A stretch of 64,000 nt of DNA from Deferribacteres bacterium (GCA_020633675.1 JACKDE010000002.1:434001-498000), one strand, 5' to 3'; counted from the first letter of the stretch, positions 17,195 to 26,669 are shown. Notes: a model not told the origin generated them from the letters alone. A program made the numbers and translations.

Positions 17195-17387
17195 TCCAAT
17201 ATCCTGTTGTATTATTATCCTTAGTACCACTGCTGTAAAGATTTGCTGAAAGTATAAAAGCGTGCAATTCCTGCCCGCCTTAAATCCGGTTTTCTCAACC
17301 AATTAAAGGTGCTCAACTTAGCCAATCCCCCCCAGAAAGTCAATAAATTTCCTTGCTCGGGAGAGCGCGGGATTGTACATTTGCGAC

Positions 17388-18422
17388 ATGCTGAAAACAC
17401 AACTCAAAGGGCTGTCTTTGCCCGAGCTCGAAGCCTTCGTGACCGAACTGGGCGAGAAGCGCTTTCGCGCCAACCAGCTCTATTTATGGATGTACAACCG
17501 TCTGGCCACGACTTTTGATGAAATGACCGATCTGTCGGCCAAATTCCGTCAACAATTGCAGCAACAGGCCGATCTGAGCGCGGTGACCCTCGAAACGGTG
17601 CAAAAATCCGGCAGCGACGACACGCAGAAATTTTTGTTCAAATTGCACGACGATGCCCGTATCGAAAGCGTGCTGATGGCGGAAGGTGACCGCCGCACGC
17701 TGTGCATTTCTACCCAAGTCGGCTGCCCGATCGACTGCAAGTTTTGCGCGACCGGCGCTATGGGCCTGAAACGCAATTTGACCAGCGGCGAGATTGTCGA
17801 CCAGATTTTGCATGCCGCGCGCGCAAGCGACAAACCGCTCAGCAACATCGTGGTGATGGGCATGGGCGAGCCGATGCTCAATTACGACAATCTCATGCAA
17901 GCCTTGGCGATTGTGACCGACGAAGACACACTGAACCTGTCGCGGCGGCACATCGTGGTGTCGACCAGCGGCCTGATCCCGGCGATTCAGCGCTTTCAGG
18001 AAGATGGTCACAAATACCGGCTGGCGATTTCGCTCAACGCCACCACCGACGAGGTGCGCACCCAACTGATGCCGCTCAACAAAAAATGGCCGATCCGCAT
18101 GCTGATGCAGGCCGCCCGCGATTACGCCAATGCCTCGCGGGAAATCGTGACTTTTGAGTATGTTTTGCTGGCGGGGATCAATGATTCGGTGGAAGATGCG
18201 CGGCGCTTGCGGCAGCTGGTAAACGGCATTCGCTGCAAAGTCAATCTCATTCCGTACAACGCCACACTGCGGCATTTTCGCCGGCCGGAGCAGGCTGCGA
18301 TCGATGCATTTTACAGCGAAATGCGATCGCTGCCGTGGCCGGTCACCGTGCGCTGGAGCAAAGGCGTCGACATCGATGCGGCCTGCGGGCAATTGGTGAC
18401 GAAAGCAGAAGGCGCTATTTAG
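17388..18422 (+). CDS. rlmN: 23S rRNA (adenine-2503-C2) methyltransferase, radical SAM
   Basis: 344 residues. It methylates A2503 of 23S rRNA and A37 of some tRNAs. The radical SAM cluster motif C-x3-C-x2-C appears as CPIDCKFC, followed by GMGEPMLNYDN and VSTSGL, and the C-terminal conserved Cys in DAACGQL serves as the methyl carrier. The start at MLKTQLKGLS is chosen by family comparison; an in-frame ATG five codons earlier is possible and neither has a clear ribosome binding site. It is divergent from the TIR gene. Confidence 0.95.
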   Translation: MLKTQLKGLSLPELEAFVTELGEKRFRANQLYLWMYNRLATTFDEMTDLSAKFRQQLQQQADLSAVTLETVQKSGSDDTQKFLFKLHDDARIESVLMAEGDRRTLCISTQVGCPIDCKFCATGAMGLKRNLTSGEIVDQILHAARASDKPLSNIVVMGMGEPMLNYDNLMQALAIVTDEDTLNLSRRHIVVSTSGLIPAIQRFQEDGHKYRLAISLNATTDEVRTQLMPLNKKWPIRMLMQAARDYANASREIVTFEYVLLAGINDSVEDARRLRQLVNGIRCKVNLIPYNATLRHFRRPEQAAIDAFYSEMRSLPWPVTVRWSKGVDIDAACGQLVTKAEGAI

Positions 18423-18430
18423 GCTTGAAA

Positions 18431-18516
18431 GAGTTCACGCAGAGTCGCGAAGGTGCAAAGTTTCGCCAAGAAGATCTTTGCGAATGCTTTGTTTCTCTGC
18501 GACCCTGCGTGAACTC
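18431..18516. repeat. palindromic repeat after rlmN
   Basis: GAGTTCACGCAGAGTCGC (18431-18448) pairs with GCGACCCTGCGTGAACTC (18499-18516). The right arm is followed by TCCTTTTATT, so it may end rlmN transcription. It belongs to the common CGCAGAG-type intergenic palindromes. Confidence 0.7.
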
Positions 18517-18583
18517 TCCTTTTATTGTGCTTCCCAATCTCAGTGTAACGCAATCACCAAAATAGTCACACAAAGGATGGGCA

Positions 18584-18969
18584 CTATTCATCTAAACCAT
18601 TCACAATTCTTTCGATACCATCTTTCATGACTGGCACGTTGAAATTGAGCAGCAAACCCAGCTTGCAATTGGTTTGCCGCAAATAGGTCAAGACTTGCTT
18701 TTTGAAGATGGGTAAAACCACATCAACAGACTTTACCTCAATAACCACTTTGTGTTCAACCCAGATGTCGATGCGGTACATGCTTTTCTGGATGATTAAA
18801 TCTTTGTATTAAAGTGGAAGCGCAATTTGCTGCTCGATGCGCAAGCCATTTTGTTTGAGCTCGTGACAAAGACATTGCTCGTAGGCTGATTCAAGCAAGC
18901 CTGGCCCCAAATGACGATGGACTTCAATAGCCACGCCAATAATTTTGAAGGACAACTCATTTTCGGTCA
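18584..18969 (-). pseudogene. GxxExxY family protein, broken by frameshift and stop
   Basis: Minus-strand translation gives ELSFKIIGVAIEVHRHLGPG then LLESAYEQCLCHEL and, later, YRIDIWVEHKVVIEVKSVD, ending LGLLLNFNVPVMKDGIERI, clearly the GxxExxY (PD-(D/E)XK-like) family. The ATG at 18969 has a good GGGGGAAAG in front, but one base is missing just after it (GAAAT where GAAAAT would keep frame). An in-frame TAA follows LPL about 60 codons in. Two lesions make the gene non-functional unless they are assembly errors; a shortened C-terminal product from 18781 is possible. Confidence 0.85.
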
Positions 18970-19065
18970 TCTTTCCCCCATTTCTTCAAAAAGTAAAAAG
19001 AAAATCCTTTGCGCACCCTTTGCCTTTTCGCGCCTTTGCGTGAGTCCGGCACTTGCAAAAATTCT

Positions 19066-21483
19066 CTATTTCAACTCAACTTCCGTCACGCCGTAGTCCC
19101 CCTGGCCCATGGCGGCGATGTCGAAGGCCGCAACATTGGGGTGGCTTCTCAGGTGATCGGTGATGGCTTTGCGCAGAGCGCCGGTGCCTTTGCCGTGCAA
19201 AATGCGCACACGCTCCCAGCCGTACAGCAGTGCATCGCTCAAATAGCTGTCCACTGCTGCGATAGCATCTTCCGCGCGCATGCCGCGCAAATCAATTTGC
19301 TGTGAAATATTTTCCGGCTTGACGATACTGATGCGCCCGGTGTTTTGGCGCGCCGGAGCTTCACTGGTCTGCAACTCCGTAACCGGCACCCGCAGGCGCA
19401 GGCTGCCGACCTGAATGTGCACACGCCCGCTGTCGTCCGGTCTCTCCAGCACGGTGACCTGCGAGTTTTGCTTGCTCCAGCGCAGTGACATGCCGGGCTG
19501 GATGTCGTTGGCCTCAACAGTTTTGCCCGCTGCAGATTTTGGCGCTTTCGGTTTGCGCTCGAGTTTTTTGCGTTCCTGGGCCAGGTTCTGTTTTTGCGCT
19601 TCAATTTGCTGCTTGGCTTCGCGAATCGCTTCCCGGGACGCTTGCTGTTCGCGAATCGAGCGGATGGTCTGCTCAATCGTAGCATTGGCTTGTGCAATAA
19701 TGGCTTCAGACTGCTCGATAGCCTGTTTTTTGAGCTTGCGTTCGTTCTCTGCCAGCTCGTCCGCGCGGTCTTTGTAGAGCTTGGCCAGGCCGGTGAGCCG
19801 GGTTTCTTCCAGCTTCAAATCCTGAATCAATTTTTCCTGCTGCTGGATTTTGTCGCCGAGGTCGGCAATGAGATGCTCGACTTTTCCCTTTTCGCTGCCG
19901 ACCAGTTGCCGTGCCGCTGCGATAATGGATTTTGACAAGCCCATGCGTGCGGCAATGTCGAACGCGTAGCTCGAGCCGGGAACACCTGGACGAAATCGAT
20001 AGGTTGGCTGCAGGGTGTCGTTATCGAAAATCATGCTGCCATTTTCGACGCCCGCGGTTTCATGTGCAAAGGCTTTGAGCGCACCGTGGTGGGTGGTGGC
20101 GATGCAGCGGACATTTTTTTGCAAAAAATGGCTCAGCACGGCTACGGCCAGCGCACTGCCTTCGTCGGGATCGGTGCCGGAGCCCATTTCATCGATGAGG
20201 ATCAAATCATTTTGTTGCGCCAGTTCCACCATTTGCCGCAAATTTGCCGTATGCGAGCTGAAGGTTGACAAATCATTTTCAATCGATTGCTGATCGCCGA
20301 TATCGACGAACAGGTTACCCATGATGCCGATTTCAGAGTCTGCGCTGGCGGGAATATGCAGCCCCATACGCGCCATCAGCACCAGCAGGCCGACCGTTTT
20401 CATCGCAACGGTTTTGCCGCCGGCGTTCGGCCCGGTGATAATCAGCACATTAAAGCGCTTGCCGAGTTCGATCTGCAGCGGCACGACGCGTTGGCCGTTT
20501 TCGGAATTTCGGAATTTTTCCAGCAAAAGCGGGTGGCGGGCCGCGTACAACACCAGGCCACCGCGATCGTTGACAGATGGCGGATTGCAGTCAAAATCGC
20601 GGGCAAAATGCGCTTTGGCTTGCAGCGCATCCAACGCAACCAGCGCATGGTAATTGATCAGCATGGGTTGGCGCACTTCTCGTGCCTGTTCGCTCAGCTC
20701 AGCTAAAATGCGGTCAATTTCATGGCGCTCTTCCGCCTGCAGTTGCCGCACACGATTGTTGTACTCGACCGTCTGCACCGGCTCGATAAAAAGCGTCTGA
20801 CCGCTGGCCGATTGGTCATGCACCACGCCATTGATTTTGCTACGAAACTCATCTTTGACCATCAACACCAGCCTGCCGTCACGCATGGTGATGAGTTGCT
20901 CCTGCAACATCGATTTTTCCGACGCTTTTTTCAGAATGTGCTGCAAATGGGTGCGTGCTTTTTGCTGCACGCTATCGATTTCGCGCCGGATGCGGCGCAG
21001 GGCGGGGCTGGCTGAGTCCAAAATTTCGTGGCTGGCAAAATCGATGGCCTGCTCGATGCTTTTTTCAAAACCACGCTGCGGCACGATATGGCTGCACTGC
21101 TGCCACAAGAGCGGGTACGTTTCTTTGTGCTCGCTACACTGCTTCTGTACGTTGCGGGCAATGCGTGTCATCACAGCGAGGGCGGCCAGGTTTTGCGGCA
21201 GCAGAACCGAACCTGCAAGTTTGAGTTGCGAAAAGATCGTCTCGAGCTCGGAAAAGGTTTCGACAGGCAGGCTTTCGCCATCATCGAGCAAGCGTCGATA
21301 AGCTGCGACGGTTTGCAAGCGTGCGTCGATTTGTTGCGGATTGACGGCGATGGTGGTGTTTTTAATGTCGGCAGCGGCCATCGGAGTAAGCGCGTAGCGG
21401 GCGACGAGTTCAAGAACTTTGGGCAGCTCCAGCTCTGCCGCAGCCTTGGCAAGGGGGGTTATTTGTCGGTGTTCTCCAGCCAT
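19066..21483 (-). CDS. mutS2: endonuclease/ATPase MutS2
   Basis: 805 residues, full length. Core ATPase marks are GPNAGGKTVAMKT (Walker A) and LIDEMGSGTDPDEG (Walker B/signature), followed by TTHHG. A long coiled-coil runs through the clamp region, and the C-terminal Smr nuclease domain carries IDLRGMRAEDA and the HGKGTGALR loop. MutS2 suppresses recombination and, in some bacteria, acts in rescue of collided ribosomes. It overlaps the upstream cvpA gene by 25 bases, so the two are probably translationally coupled in the rpsU-yqeY-cvpA-mutS2 series. Confidence 0.96.
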   Translation of the reverse strand: MAGEHRQITPLAKAAAELELPKVLELVARYALTPMAAADIKNTTIAVNPQQIDARLQTVAAYRRLLDDGESLPVETFSELETIFSQLKLAGSVLLPQNLAALAVMTRIARNVQKQCSEHKETYPLLWQQCSHIVPQRGFEKSIEQAIDFASHEILDSASPALRRIRREIDSVQQKARTHLQHILKKASEKSMLQEQLITMRDGRLVLMVKDEFRSKINGVVHDQSASGQTLFIEPVQTVEYNNRVRQLQAEERHEIDRILAELSEQAREVRQPMLINYHALVALDALQAKAHFARDFDCNPPSVNDRGGLVLYAARHPLLLEKFRNSENGQRVVPLQIELGKRFNVLIITGPNAGGKTVAMKTVGLLVLMARMGLHIPASADSEIGIMGNLFVDIGDQQSIENDLSTFSSHTANLRQMVELAQQNDLILIDEMGSGTDPDEGSALAVAVLSHFLQKNVRCIATTHHGALKAFAHETAGVENGSMIFDNDTLQPTYRFRPGVPGSSYAFDIAARMGLSKSIIAAARQLVGSEKGKVEHLIADLGDKIQQQEKLIQDLKLEETRLTGLAKLYKDRADELAENERKLKKQAIEQSEAIIAQANATIEQTIRSIREQQASREAIREAKQQIEAQKQNLAQERKKLERKPKAPKSAAGKTVEANDIQPGMSLRWSKQNSQVTVLERPDDSGRVHIQVGSLRLRVPVTELQTSEAPARQNTGRISIVKPENISQQIDLRGMRAEDAIAAVDSYLSDALLYGWERVRILHGKGTGALRKAITDHLRSHPNVAAFDIAAMGQGDYGVTEVELK

Positions 21484-22085
21484 TTTCCAGCTTTATCTGA
21501 TCCCAAATCGAGTAACAAATTCATCATTGAGCTATCGACTTCTGCACTTTTGTACTGGCTGGCCACATCCTCGAGAAAGCCGACAAAGCGCTTGTTGCCG
21601 GGAATGAATGCGCGAATTTGATCGTAAATGAATGGCGCAATTCCTTCGACGATGCGGTGCATTTTTGATGTTTCAACCTGATTCTTCAGCACCAGCGTAA
21701 AAGGTGATAATGTAAGCAGCAAGGCAATCAGGCTGGCAACAGTGGCGCCCTTGGCCAGGCCAAGCACGCCACCTACAGCTTTGTTGAGCGCATCGGCGAG
21801 CCGAAGTGTGGCATGCTTGTGCACCCAGGTCTCGGCGTATTTGAGCACAAAAAGAATAGAGCTGAAGACAAAGAAAAACACCAGCACAGCGCTTTTTCCC
21901 GCAGACAAGCCGAAAAGGTCGCTGACTGCAGGCGCCAGTGGCTCGAGCGCACGTAGCGAAAGCGCCAGCGCGAACAGAACGCCGATAAAGCCGACCAGTT
22001 CATGAAAGAAGCCTTTACGAAATCCCTTTGCCGCAAAATACAGCAGCACGACAACGAGCGCAATGTCGAGGTAATTGATGGACAC
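21459..22085 (-). CDS. cvpA: CvpA family membrane protein
   Basis: 208 residues with four hydrophobic segments: NYLDIALVVVLLYFAAKGF, VGFIGVLFALALSL, SAVLVFFFVFSSILFVL and VGGVLGLAKGATVASLIALL (18 to 20 residues each), the CvpA layout. GFRKGFFHE and the glycine-rich fourth helix are conserved. Family members are linked to colicin V production and envelope stress. GTG at 22085 has GGAG six bases upstream and is preferred over the TTG at 22097. The gene overlaps mutS2. Confidence 0.88.
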   Translation of the reverse strand: MSINYLDIALVVVLLYFAAKGFRKGFFHELVGFIGVLFALALSLRALEPLAPAVSDLFGLSAGKSAVLVFFFVFSSILFVLKYAETWVHKHATLRLADALNKAVGGVLGLAKGATVASLIALLLTLSPFTLVLKNQVETSKMHRIVEGIAPFIYDQIRAFIPGNKRFVGFLEDVASQYKSAEVDSSMMNLLLDLGSDKAGKWLENTDK

Positions 22086-22229
22086 ACTACTCTCCAAATG
22101 GATTTTCGTAATGAATTTTTTGCAGCGAGCTTTTTTTACAACAAGTCGTCGTAAACTCTCGCGGCTTTTTGTGCTTCGTTCTTTGTCTTTATTTTGAAAT
22201 ACAAAGCCAAAAGTACAAAGGCCAACGAG

Positions 22230-22673
22230 CTACTGCAACTTTGTGCGGACTAGCTGCTGTACCAGTTTGCCATCGGCGCGGCCACGCACCTGCCCCATAA
22301 TTTTGCCCATGACCTTTCCCAGGTCTGATGGGCCGGCAGCGCCGGTTTCAGCGATGGCTTTGTCGATGATGTCGCTGATCTCGGCCTCAGAGAGCTGCTG
22401 AGGCAAGTAGGTTTCGATCACGGCCAGCTCGGCTTTTTCGTTTTCTGCAAGCTCGTCGCGGCCACCTTGCTCGTAAAGCTTGATCGCTTCTCTGCGCTTT
22501 TTGGCCGCATTGTTGAGCACCGCCATCATTTCCTCTTCAGTCAACTCATCACCTTTGGCGATTTGGGCGTCTTTCATCTGGGCGCGCAACTGGCGGATGG
22601 TGCTGAGTTTGATTTTATCGCCACTCTTCATGGCAGACTTCATCTCATCGGTAAGTTTATCGAGCATATTCAT
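22230..22673 (-). CDS. yqeY: GatB/YqeY domain protein
   Basis: 147 residues: MLDKLTDEMKSAMKSGDK, LRAQMKDAQIAKG, KKRREAIKLYEQGGR and a C-terminal GKVMGKIMGQVRGRADG match YqeY, a tRNA amidotransferase GatB tail-like protein. It may assist tRNA-dependent amidation; its function alone is not established. It is downstream of rpsU on the minus strand, a widely conserved neighbourhood. Confidence 0.93.
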   Translation of the reverse strand: MNMLDKLTDEMKSAMKSGDKIKLSTIRQLRAQMKDAQIAKGDELTEEEMMAVLNNAAKKRREAIKLYEQGGRDELAENEKAELAVIETYLPQQLSEAEISDIIDKAIAETGAAGPSDLGKVMGKIMGQVRGRADGKLVQQLVRTKLQ

Positions 22674-22832
22674 TTCTGTACCTTTTGCTCAAATATGTAT
22701 TGCAAATCATGCCCAGCCATAGCTGGATAGATCAAGGGCAGCGGTGCATTCGCAAAACGGGGTTCAAGCTCATTTTGTGAATGCACCATCATCTCTTTCT
22801 GTGCATTTGGCTTCGGATCTACTACAAACAAA

Positions 22833-22853
22833 GAACGCCCGGTCAAGCGGGCG
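22833..22853 (-). terminator. terminator after rpsU
   Basis: Minus-strand AGCGCCCGC-TTGAC-CGGGCGTT hairpin followed by CTTTGTTTG, 27 bases after the rpsU stop. It would let rpsU be expressed more than the genes below it. Confidence 0.7.
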
Positions 22854-22879
22854 CTCCATTTAAAACAAGACTGCTCATG

Positions 22880-23074
22880 TTATTTGTCCATCATCATGAG
22901 CTTGCGCATTTTGCGCCGTGCGGCGTTTTCTTTGCGCTTGCGTCTTTCGCTAGGTTTCTCGAAATACTGGTGCTTTTTGATATCAGAGATGATACCGGCC
23001 TTTTCGCAAGCCTTGGTAAAGCGTCGCAGTGCTTTCTCAAAATTTTCGCCCTCACGAACAACGACTCGGGGCAT
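22880..23074 (-). CDS. rpsU: 30S ribosomal protein bS21
   Basis: 64 residues starting MPRVVVREGENFEKALRRF and ending in a very basic tail (RRKRKENAARRKMRKL), typical of bS21. It binds the anti-Shine-Dalgarno region of the 30S subunit and helps mRNA recognition. AAAGGAGG stands a few bases upstream of the ATG. It heads the minus-strand series rpsU-yqeY-cvpA-mutS2 and has its own terminator. Confidence 0.97.
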   Translation of the reverse strand: MPRVVVREGENFEKALRRFTKACEKAGIISDIKKHQYFEKPSERRKRKENAARRKMRKLMMMDK

Positions 23075-23233
23075 AAATTGACCAACCTCCTTTCAGAGTG
23101 AGATAGGATTTAAATCAGTGCGAAATATACTGTACTGGCCATGAATTTGCAAGTTGTTTTTCGCAATTTTCTGCTCAGATTGATGAAAAAATGACAAATT
23201 TAGTGATATTGTATTTTTGAATGCTGTCTGGAT

Positions 23234-23578
23234 TTAACCCGGAGGCCAACCCATGTGGCGGCCACCGAGCAAATGCAAATGAATGTGAAAAACGGATTGG
23301 CCGCCCTGTTCGTTGCAATTCAACACAAGCCGATAGCCTTTCTCTGCAAGGCCTTCTTTGTCAGCAAGCTCAGTTGCCGTGCGCACCATTTTGCTGACCA
23401 GGTTGTCATCTGCGGGCGCCAACTCATTCAGTGTAGCGATATGCTTTCTCGGGATGACCAGAATGTGCACTGGAGCTTGCGGGCTCAAATCGCGAAACGC
23501 CACCACCGATTCATTTTGAAAAACAATATCTCCCTTTATCTCACCTGAGGCTATTTTGCAGAAAATGCAGTTTTCCAT
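23234..23578 (-). CDS. HIT family nucleotide hydrolase (HINT-like)
   Basis: 114 residues beginning MENCIFCKIASGEI with the HINT zinc-type CxxC, and carrying the histidine triad HIHLHLLGGRHMGWPPG at the C-terminus. Such proteins hydrolyse purine nucleoside phosphoramidates. Start chosen at 23578 because of CTAAGGAG upstream; the frame is open 28 codons further but that part is not family-like. Confidence 0.95.
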   Translation of the reverse strand: MENCIFCKIASGEIKGDIVFQNESVVAFRDLSPQAPVHILVIPRKHIATLNELAPADDNLVSKMVRTATELADKEGLAEKGYRLVLNCNEQGGQSVFHIHLHLLGGRHMGWPPG

Positions 23579-23745
23579 AACGGTCTCCTTAGTGATTACA
23601 ATTGCGCACCGGGTGCAAAACTTGCTTTGCAAAAGCCCGCCTGCGCAAGGCAAGTCTTGCACTCCTGCATACGCTTGATAATTTCTCTCAAAATCGGCAC
23701 GAAATCAGTAGAATTGCAAGTCTGCGGAGATTCAATTTCAGCACA

Positions 23746-24813
23746 CTATTCTGTTTGTGCCTGAGCTTGTTTCGCCCGCTGCAATACAGGTCTTGCCGTC
23801 TCCAGGACGCTTCGTACTTCCAGCTTTTCCATGCAGTCATGTGTTTGGATTTTGCAGGTCACGCCATTGCAGCCAAGGCACGCCAATCCATTTTTTTGCA
23901 CGATGGCATGTTGTTCGCCCCACGGCCCTTGCAGTTCCGGCACAGTCGGCCCGTAAATGCCGACCACCGGCGTACCGACCGCTGCTGCCAAATGCATCGG
24001 ACCGCTATCGTTGCTTACCAGCATATCCACTTTAGCCAGCAGTGCCGCGAGCTTGCCCAAATCGGTGGCGGGAATCAGCAGCGCGTCATGCTGCATTTGC
24101 GCCGCGATTTGCTCGGCATCCGGTTTCTCGCCCGGCCCCCAAAACAGCAAGATTTTGCAGCGACTTTCATCTGCGAGCGTATCAGCAAGTTGTGCGAACG
24201 ACTTTAACGGCCAGCGTTTGGTGTACCAGCCTCCGGATGCATTGATGCCGACCACGGTTTGGCCGACGATTCGATTCTCCGACCAAAACGATTCGGCAAA
24301 CGCTGCGCTGATATCATCGATTTCATAATAAAGCCGGGTTGTTTCGATCGGCAATCCCAGTCCGCTGAGGGCGTCGAGATTGAACAGCACTTCGTGGACT
24401 TGATCGCCGCGCGGGGAAATAACTTTGTTATAGGCATATTTCCTGCCGCGAAATTCGAAGCCGACGCGAACCGGCGCACCGGTGGCCAGCGCAAGCAGTG
24501 CCGAGCGCGGATTGCCGAACAGGTCAAAAACCAGATCGTAGCGATTGGCGCGCAGACGTTTGATGAATTTCAGATTTTCGCGCAGACCGGCATGCCATGG
24601 CAGGTTGCTGATGTGGCTGCGGTTGAAAACAATCACTTCATTCAGGTCAGGATGATTTTTAACAATGGGGTAGCAGGGGCGTTCGGTTAAAAAGTCAATT
24701 TCGGCATCCGGGTAAGCAGCGCGCAGGTTTTCGATCACCGGCGTGGCCATGATGACATCGCCAATTGCACGCAGTTTGATGATGAGAATGCGGCGGACCG
24801 GAGCGCTGGACAT
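23746..24813 (-). CDS. glycosyltransferase family 9 (heptosyltransferase-like)
   Basis: 355 residues with the GT9 N-terminus ILIIKLRAIGDVIMATPV, a second lobe with GINASGGWYTKRWP, and the nucleotide-binding SNDSGPMHLAAAVGTPVVGI followed by YGPT. These enzymes add heptose or related sugars to lipopolysaccharide core. A Cys cluster near the end (CLGCNGVTCKI, DCME) is shared by a subset of GT9 proteins. It begins 6 bases after the biotin carboxylase stop, so it is probably in the same transcript, although the pathways are not related. Confidence 0.92.
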   Translation of the reverse strand: MSSAPVRRILIIKLRAIGDVIMATPVIENLRAAYPDAEIDFLTERPCYPIVKNHPDLNEVIVFNRSHISNLPWHAGLRENLKFIKRLRANRYDLVFDLFGNPRSALLALATGAPVRVGFEFRGRKYAYNKVISPRGDQVHEVLFNLDALSGLGLPIETTRLYYEIDDISAAFAESFWSENRIVGQTVVGINASGGWYTKRWPLKSFAQLADTLADESRCKILLFWGPGEKPDAEQIAAQMQHDALLIPATDLGKLAALLAKVDMLVSNDSGPMHLAAAVGTPVVGIYGPTVPELQGPWGEQHAIVQKNGLACLGCNGVTCKIQTHDCMEKLEVRSVLETARPVLQRAKQAQAQTE

Positions 24814-24819
24814 GGTGCC

Positions 24820-26334
24820 TTACCTTGCTTTTTCCTTCCAGCCTCTTTGCCGCCAGGGCGAGGAAGCGGTGTGGCCGTCGAGTGGAGCGGAAAATTTTTG
24901 TTGCGTCTCTTCAAAATGGATGGTCGCAGCGATGGCGGCAGCATGCAGCTCGGTTTCCGATAAGCTGTTGAGTTGCTGATCTTCTTTGTCAAAGAATTCT
25001 TCTTTGACAAAATGGGTATCGAAATCGGCCTGCCGGAAGCGCTTGTGATCGATGACCCAGGCACAAAATGGAATGGTGGTCGCGACACCGAGTATGCGGT
25101 ATTCGGATAGCGCTCGCCGCATGCGTTCGATGGCATGCTCGCGCGTGTCGGCCCAAACCACTAACTTGGAGATCATCGGATCGTAGTACAGCGAAATTTC
25201 GTCCCCAGAAGTGATGCCGGAATCTTCGCGCACGCCGGGGCCGTCCGGTTTGTCGAGATGGGTGATTTTACCAATCGAAGGCAGGAAGTTGTTACTCGGA
25301 TCTTCAGCATAAATACGGCACTCAAGTGCATGGCCGTTCAGTCGCACATCCTGCTGCCCGAGCGGCAGTTTCGCGCCAGCAGCAATGTCGAGCTGCAAAC
25401 GCACCAGATCGAGGCCTGTCACCATTTCCGTGACCGGATGCTCAACCTGCAGGCGGGTATTCATTTCGAGGAAATAGAAATTGCGGTGCTTGTCGACCAA
25501 AAATTCAATCGTACCGGCATTTGTGTAGCCGCAGGCCAGAGCAGCTTTGACGGCAGCCTCACCCATTTTCGTGCGCATTTCCGGATCGAGAATCGCGGAA
25601 GGCGCTTCCTCGATGACTTTCTGGTGGCGGCGCTGGATCGAGCACTCGCGCTCGCCGAGATGGATGGCGTTGCCGTGTTGATCGGCAAAAACCTGAAATT
25701 CGATGTGGCGGGGTTGCTCGAGATATTTTTCGATGTAGACTCTGCCGTCGCCGAAGGCTGACTGCGCTTCTGAAGAAGCGGAACGAAAACTGGAAGCCAT
25801 GTCTTTTTCGCTTTCAACGATGCGCATGCCTTTGCCACCGCCACCGGCCGCCGCTTTGAGCAGCACGGGATAGCCCACCTGAGCTGCAGTTTTGGTGGCT
25901 TGTTCTACGCTTGAGAGCGGCTCGGCTGTACCGGGCACAATTGGGACGCCTGCCTTCTGCATGGCTTTGCGCGCCTCGGTTTTATCGCCCATGATACGCA
26001 TGGCCGAGGCTGGCGGGCCGATAAAAACCAATCCGGTCTTTTCGACCTTTTCAGCAAAAACCGGATTCTCTGACAAAAATCCATAGCCTGGATGAATCGC
26101 ATCGACATCAGCTTGTCTGGCAATTTTAAGGATGGTGTCCTGCTGCAGATAGCTTTCGCCGGCGGGTGGCGGACCAACGCAATAGCTCTCATCGGCCAGG
26201 CGGGTGTGCAGGGCGGTCCGGTCAGCTTCCGAATAGACCGCGACAGTTCGGATACCCATTTCCCGGCAGGTGCGGAGAACGCGCACAGCAATCTCTCCAC
26301 GATTGGCGATGAGGACTTTGCGTATCTTGTTCAT
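24820..26334 (-). CDS. accC: biotin carboxylase subunit of an acyl-CoA carboxylase
   Basis: 504 residues. It carboxylates biotin on a carrier protein with ATP and bicarbonate. Marks: KVLIANRGEIAVRVLRTC, ATP-grasp loop AAAGGGGKGMRIV, YIEKYLEQPRHIEFQV, ECSIQRRHQKVIEEAPS, EMNTRLQVEHPVTE. It has a 50-residue tail but no biotinyl-lysine domain, so the carrier protein (BCCP) must be coded elsewhere. Its ATG overlaps the STAS gene stop in ATGA, indicating translational coupling. A propionyl- or acetyl-CoA type carboxylase is likely, with the carboxyltransferase two genes upstream. Confidence 0.95.
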   Translation of the reverse strand: MNKIRKVLIANRGEIAVRVLRTCREMGIRTVAVYSEADRTALHTRLADESYCVGPPPAGESYLQQDTILKIARQADVDAIHPGYGFLSENPVFAEKVEKTGLVFIGPPASAMRIMGDKTEARKAMQKAGVPIVPGTAEPLSSVEQATKTAAQVGYPVLLKAAAGGGGKGMRIVESEKDMASSFRSASSEAQSAFGDGRVYIEKYLEQPRHIEFQVFADQHGNAIHLGERECSIQRRHQKVIEEAPSAILDPEMRTKMGEAAVKAALACGYTNAGTIEFLVDKHRNFYFLEMNTRLQVEHPVTEMVTGLDLVRLQLDIAAGAKLPLGQQDVRLNGHALECRIYAEDPSNNFLPSIGKITHLDKPDGPGVREDSGITSGDEISLYYDPMISKLVVWADTREHAIERMRRALSEYRILGVATTIPFCAWVIDHKRFRQADFDTHFVKEEFFDKEDQQLNSLSETELHAAAIAATIHFEETQQKFSAPLDGHTASSPWRQRGWKEKAR

Positions 26335-26669
26335 GAAAAGCTCTTCAATGCTTCCTTTTCATCATCAAATGCTTCGATCACGTGATCGAGTTTGGCGATA
26401 CGGATCAGGCTGAGTACACGATTGTTGAGATTGACCAGCTTGCAGGTACCGCCATTGTCACGTGCGCGGCGGATGCCAAACAGGATCGCGCCGAGGCCAG
26501 AGCTGTCAGCGTATTCCACTTCTTTCAAGTCGATCAGGATCTGCGGCTCGTCCTGCTCTGCCAGTCCCAAAAGCTTGGTTTTTAAATCCGGCGCCAGCGT
26601 GGTGTCCAGGCGAGCATCGCCTAAACGCACAATCTTAATGACGCCACTTTCCTCGATGTTGAAATCCAT
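26331..26669 (-). CDS. STAS domain anti-sigma factor antagonist (SpoIIAA-like)
   Basis: 112 residues. A complete STAS fold with the phosphorylatable serine block EYADSSGLGAILFG and a C-terminal helix (SLIRIAKLDHVIEAFDDE). Proteins of this kind bind anti-sigma kinases of the SpoIIAB/RsbW type in partner switching. Its position is odd: it sits between the carboxyltransferase and biotin carboxylase genes and is coupled to the latter by ATGA. No kinase or phosphatase partner is adjacent, so its target is unknown. Confidence 0.93.
   Translation of the reverse strand: MDFNIEESGVIKIVRLGDARLDTTLAPDLKTKLLGLAEQDEPQILIDLKEVEYADSSGLGAILFGIRRARDNGGTCKLVNLNNRVLSLIRIAKLDHVIEAFDDEKEALKSFS

Noticed and set aside
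17484..18392. Minus-strand frame opposite rlmN
   Set aside because: Mirror of rlmN codons; no family match.
18584..18781. Intact 65-codon protein from the GxxExxY 3' end
   Set aside because: It is the tail of a broken gene rather than a complete small protein.
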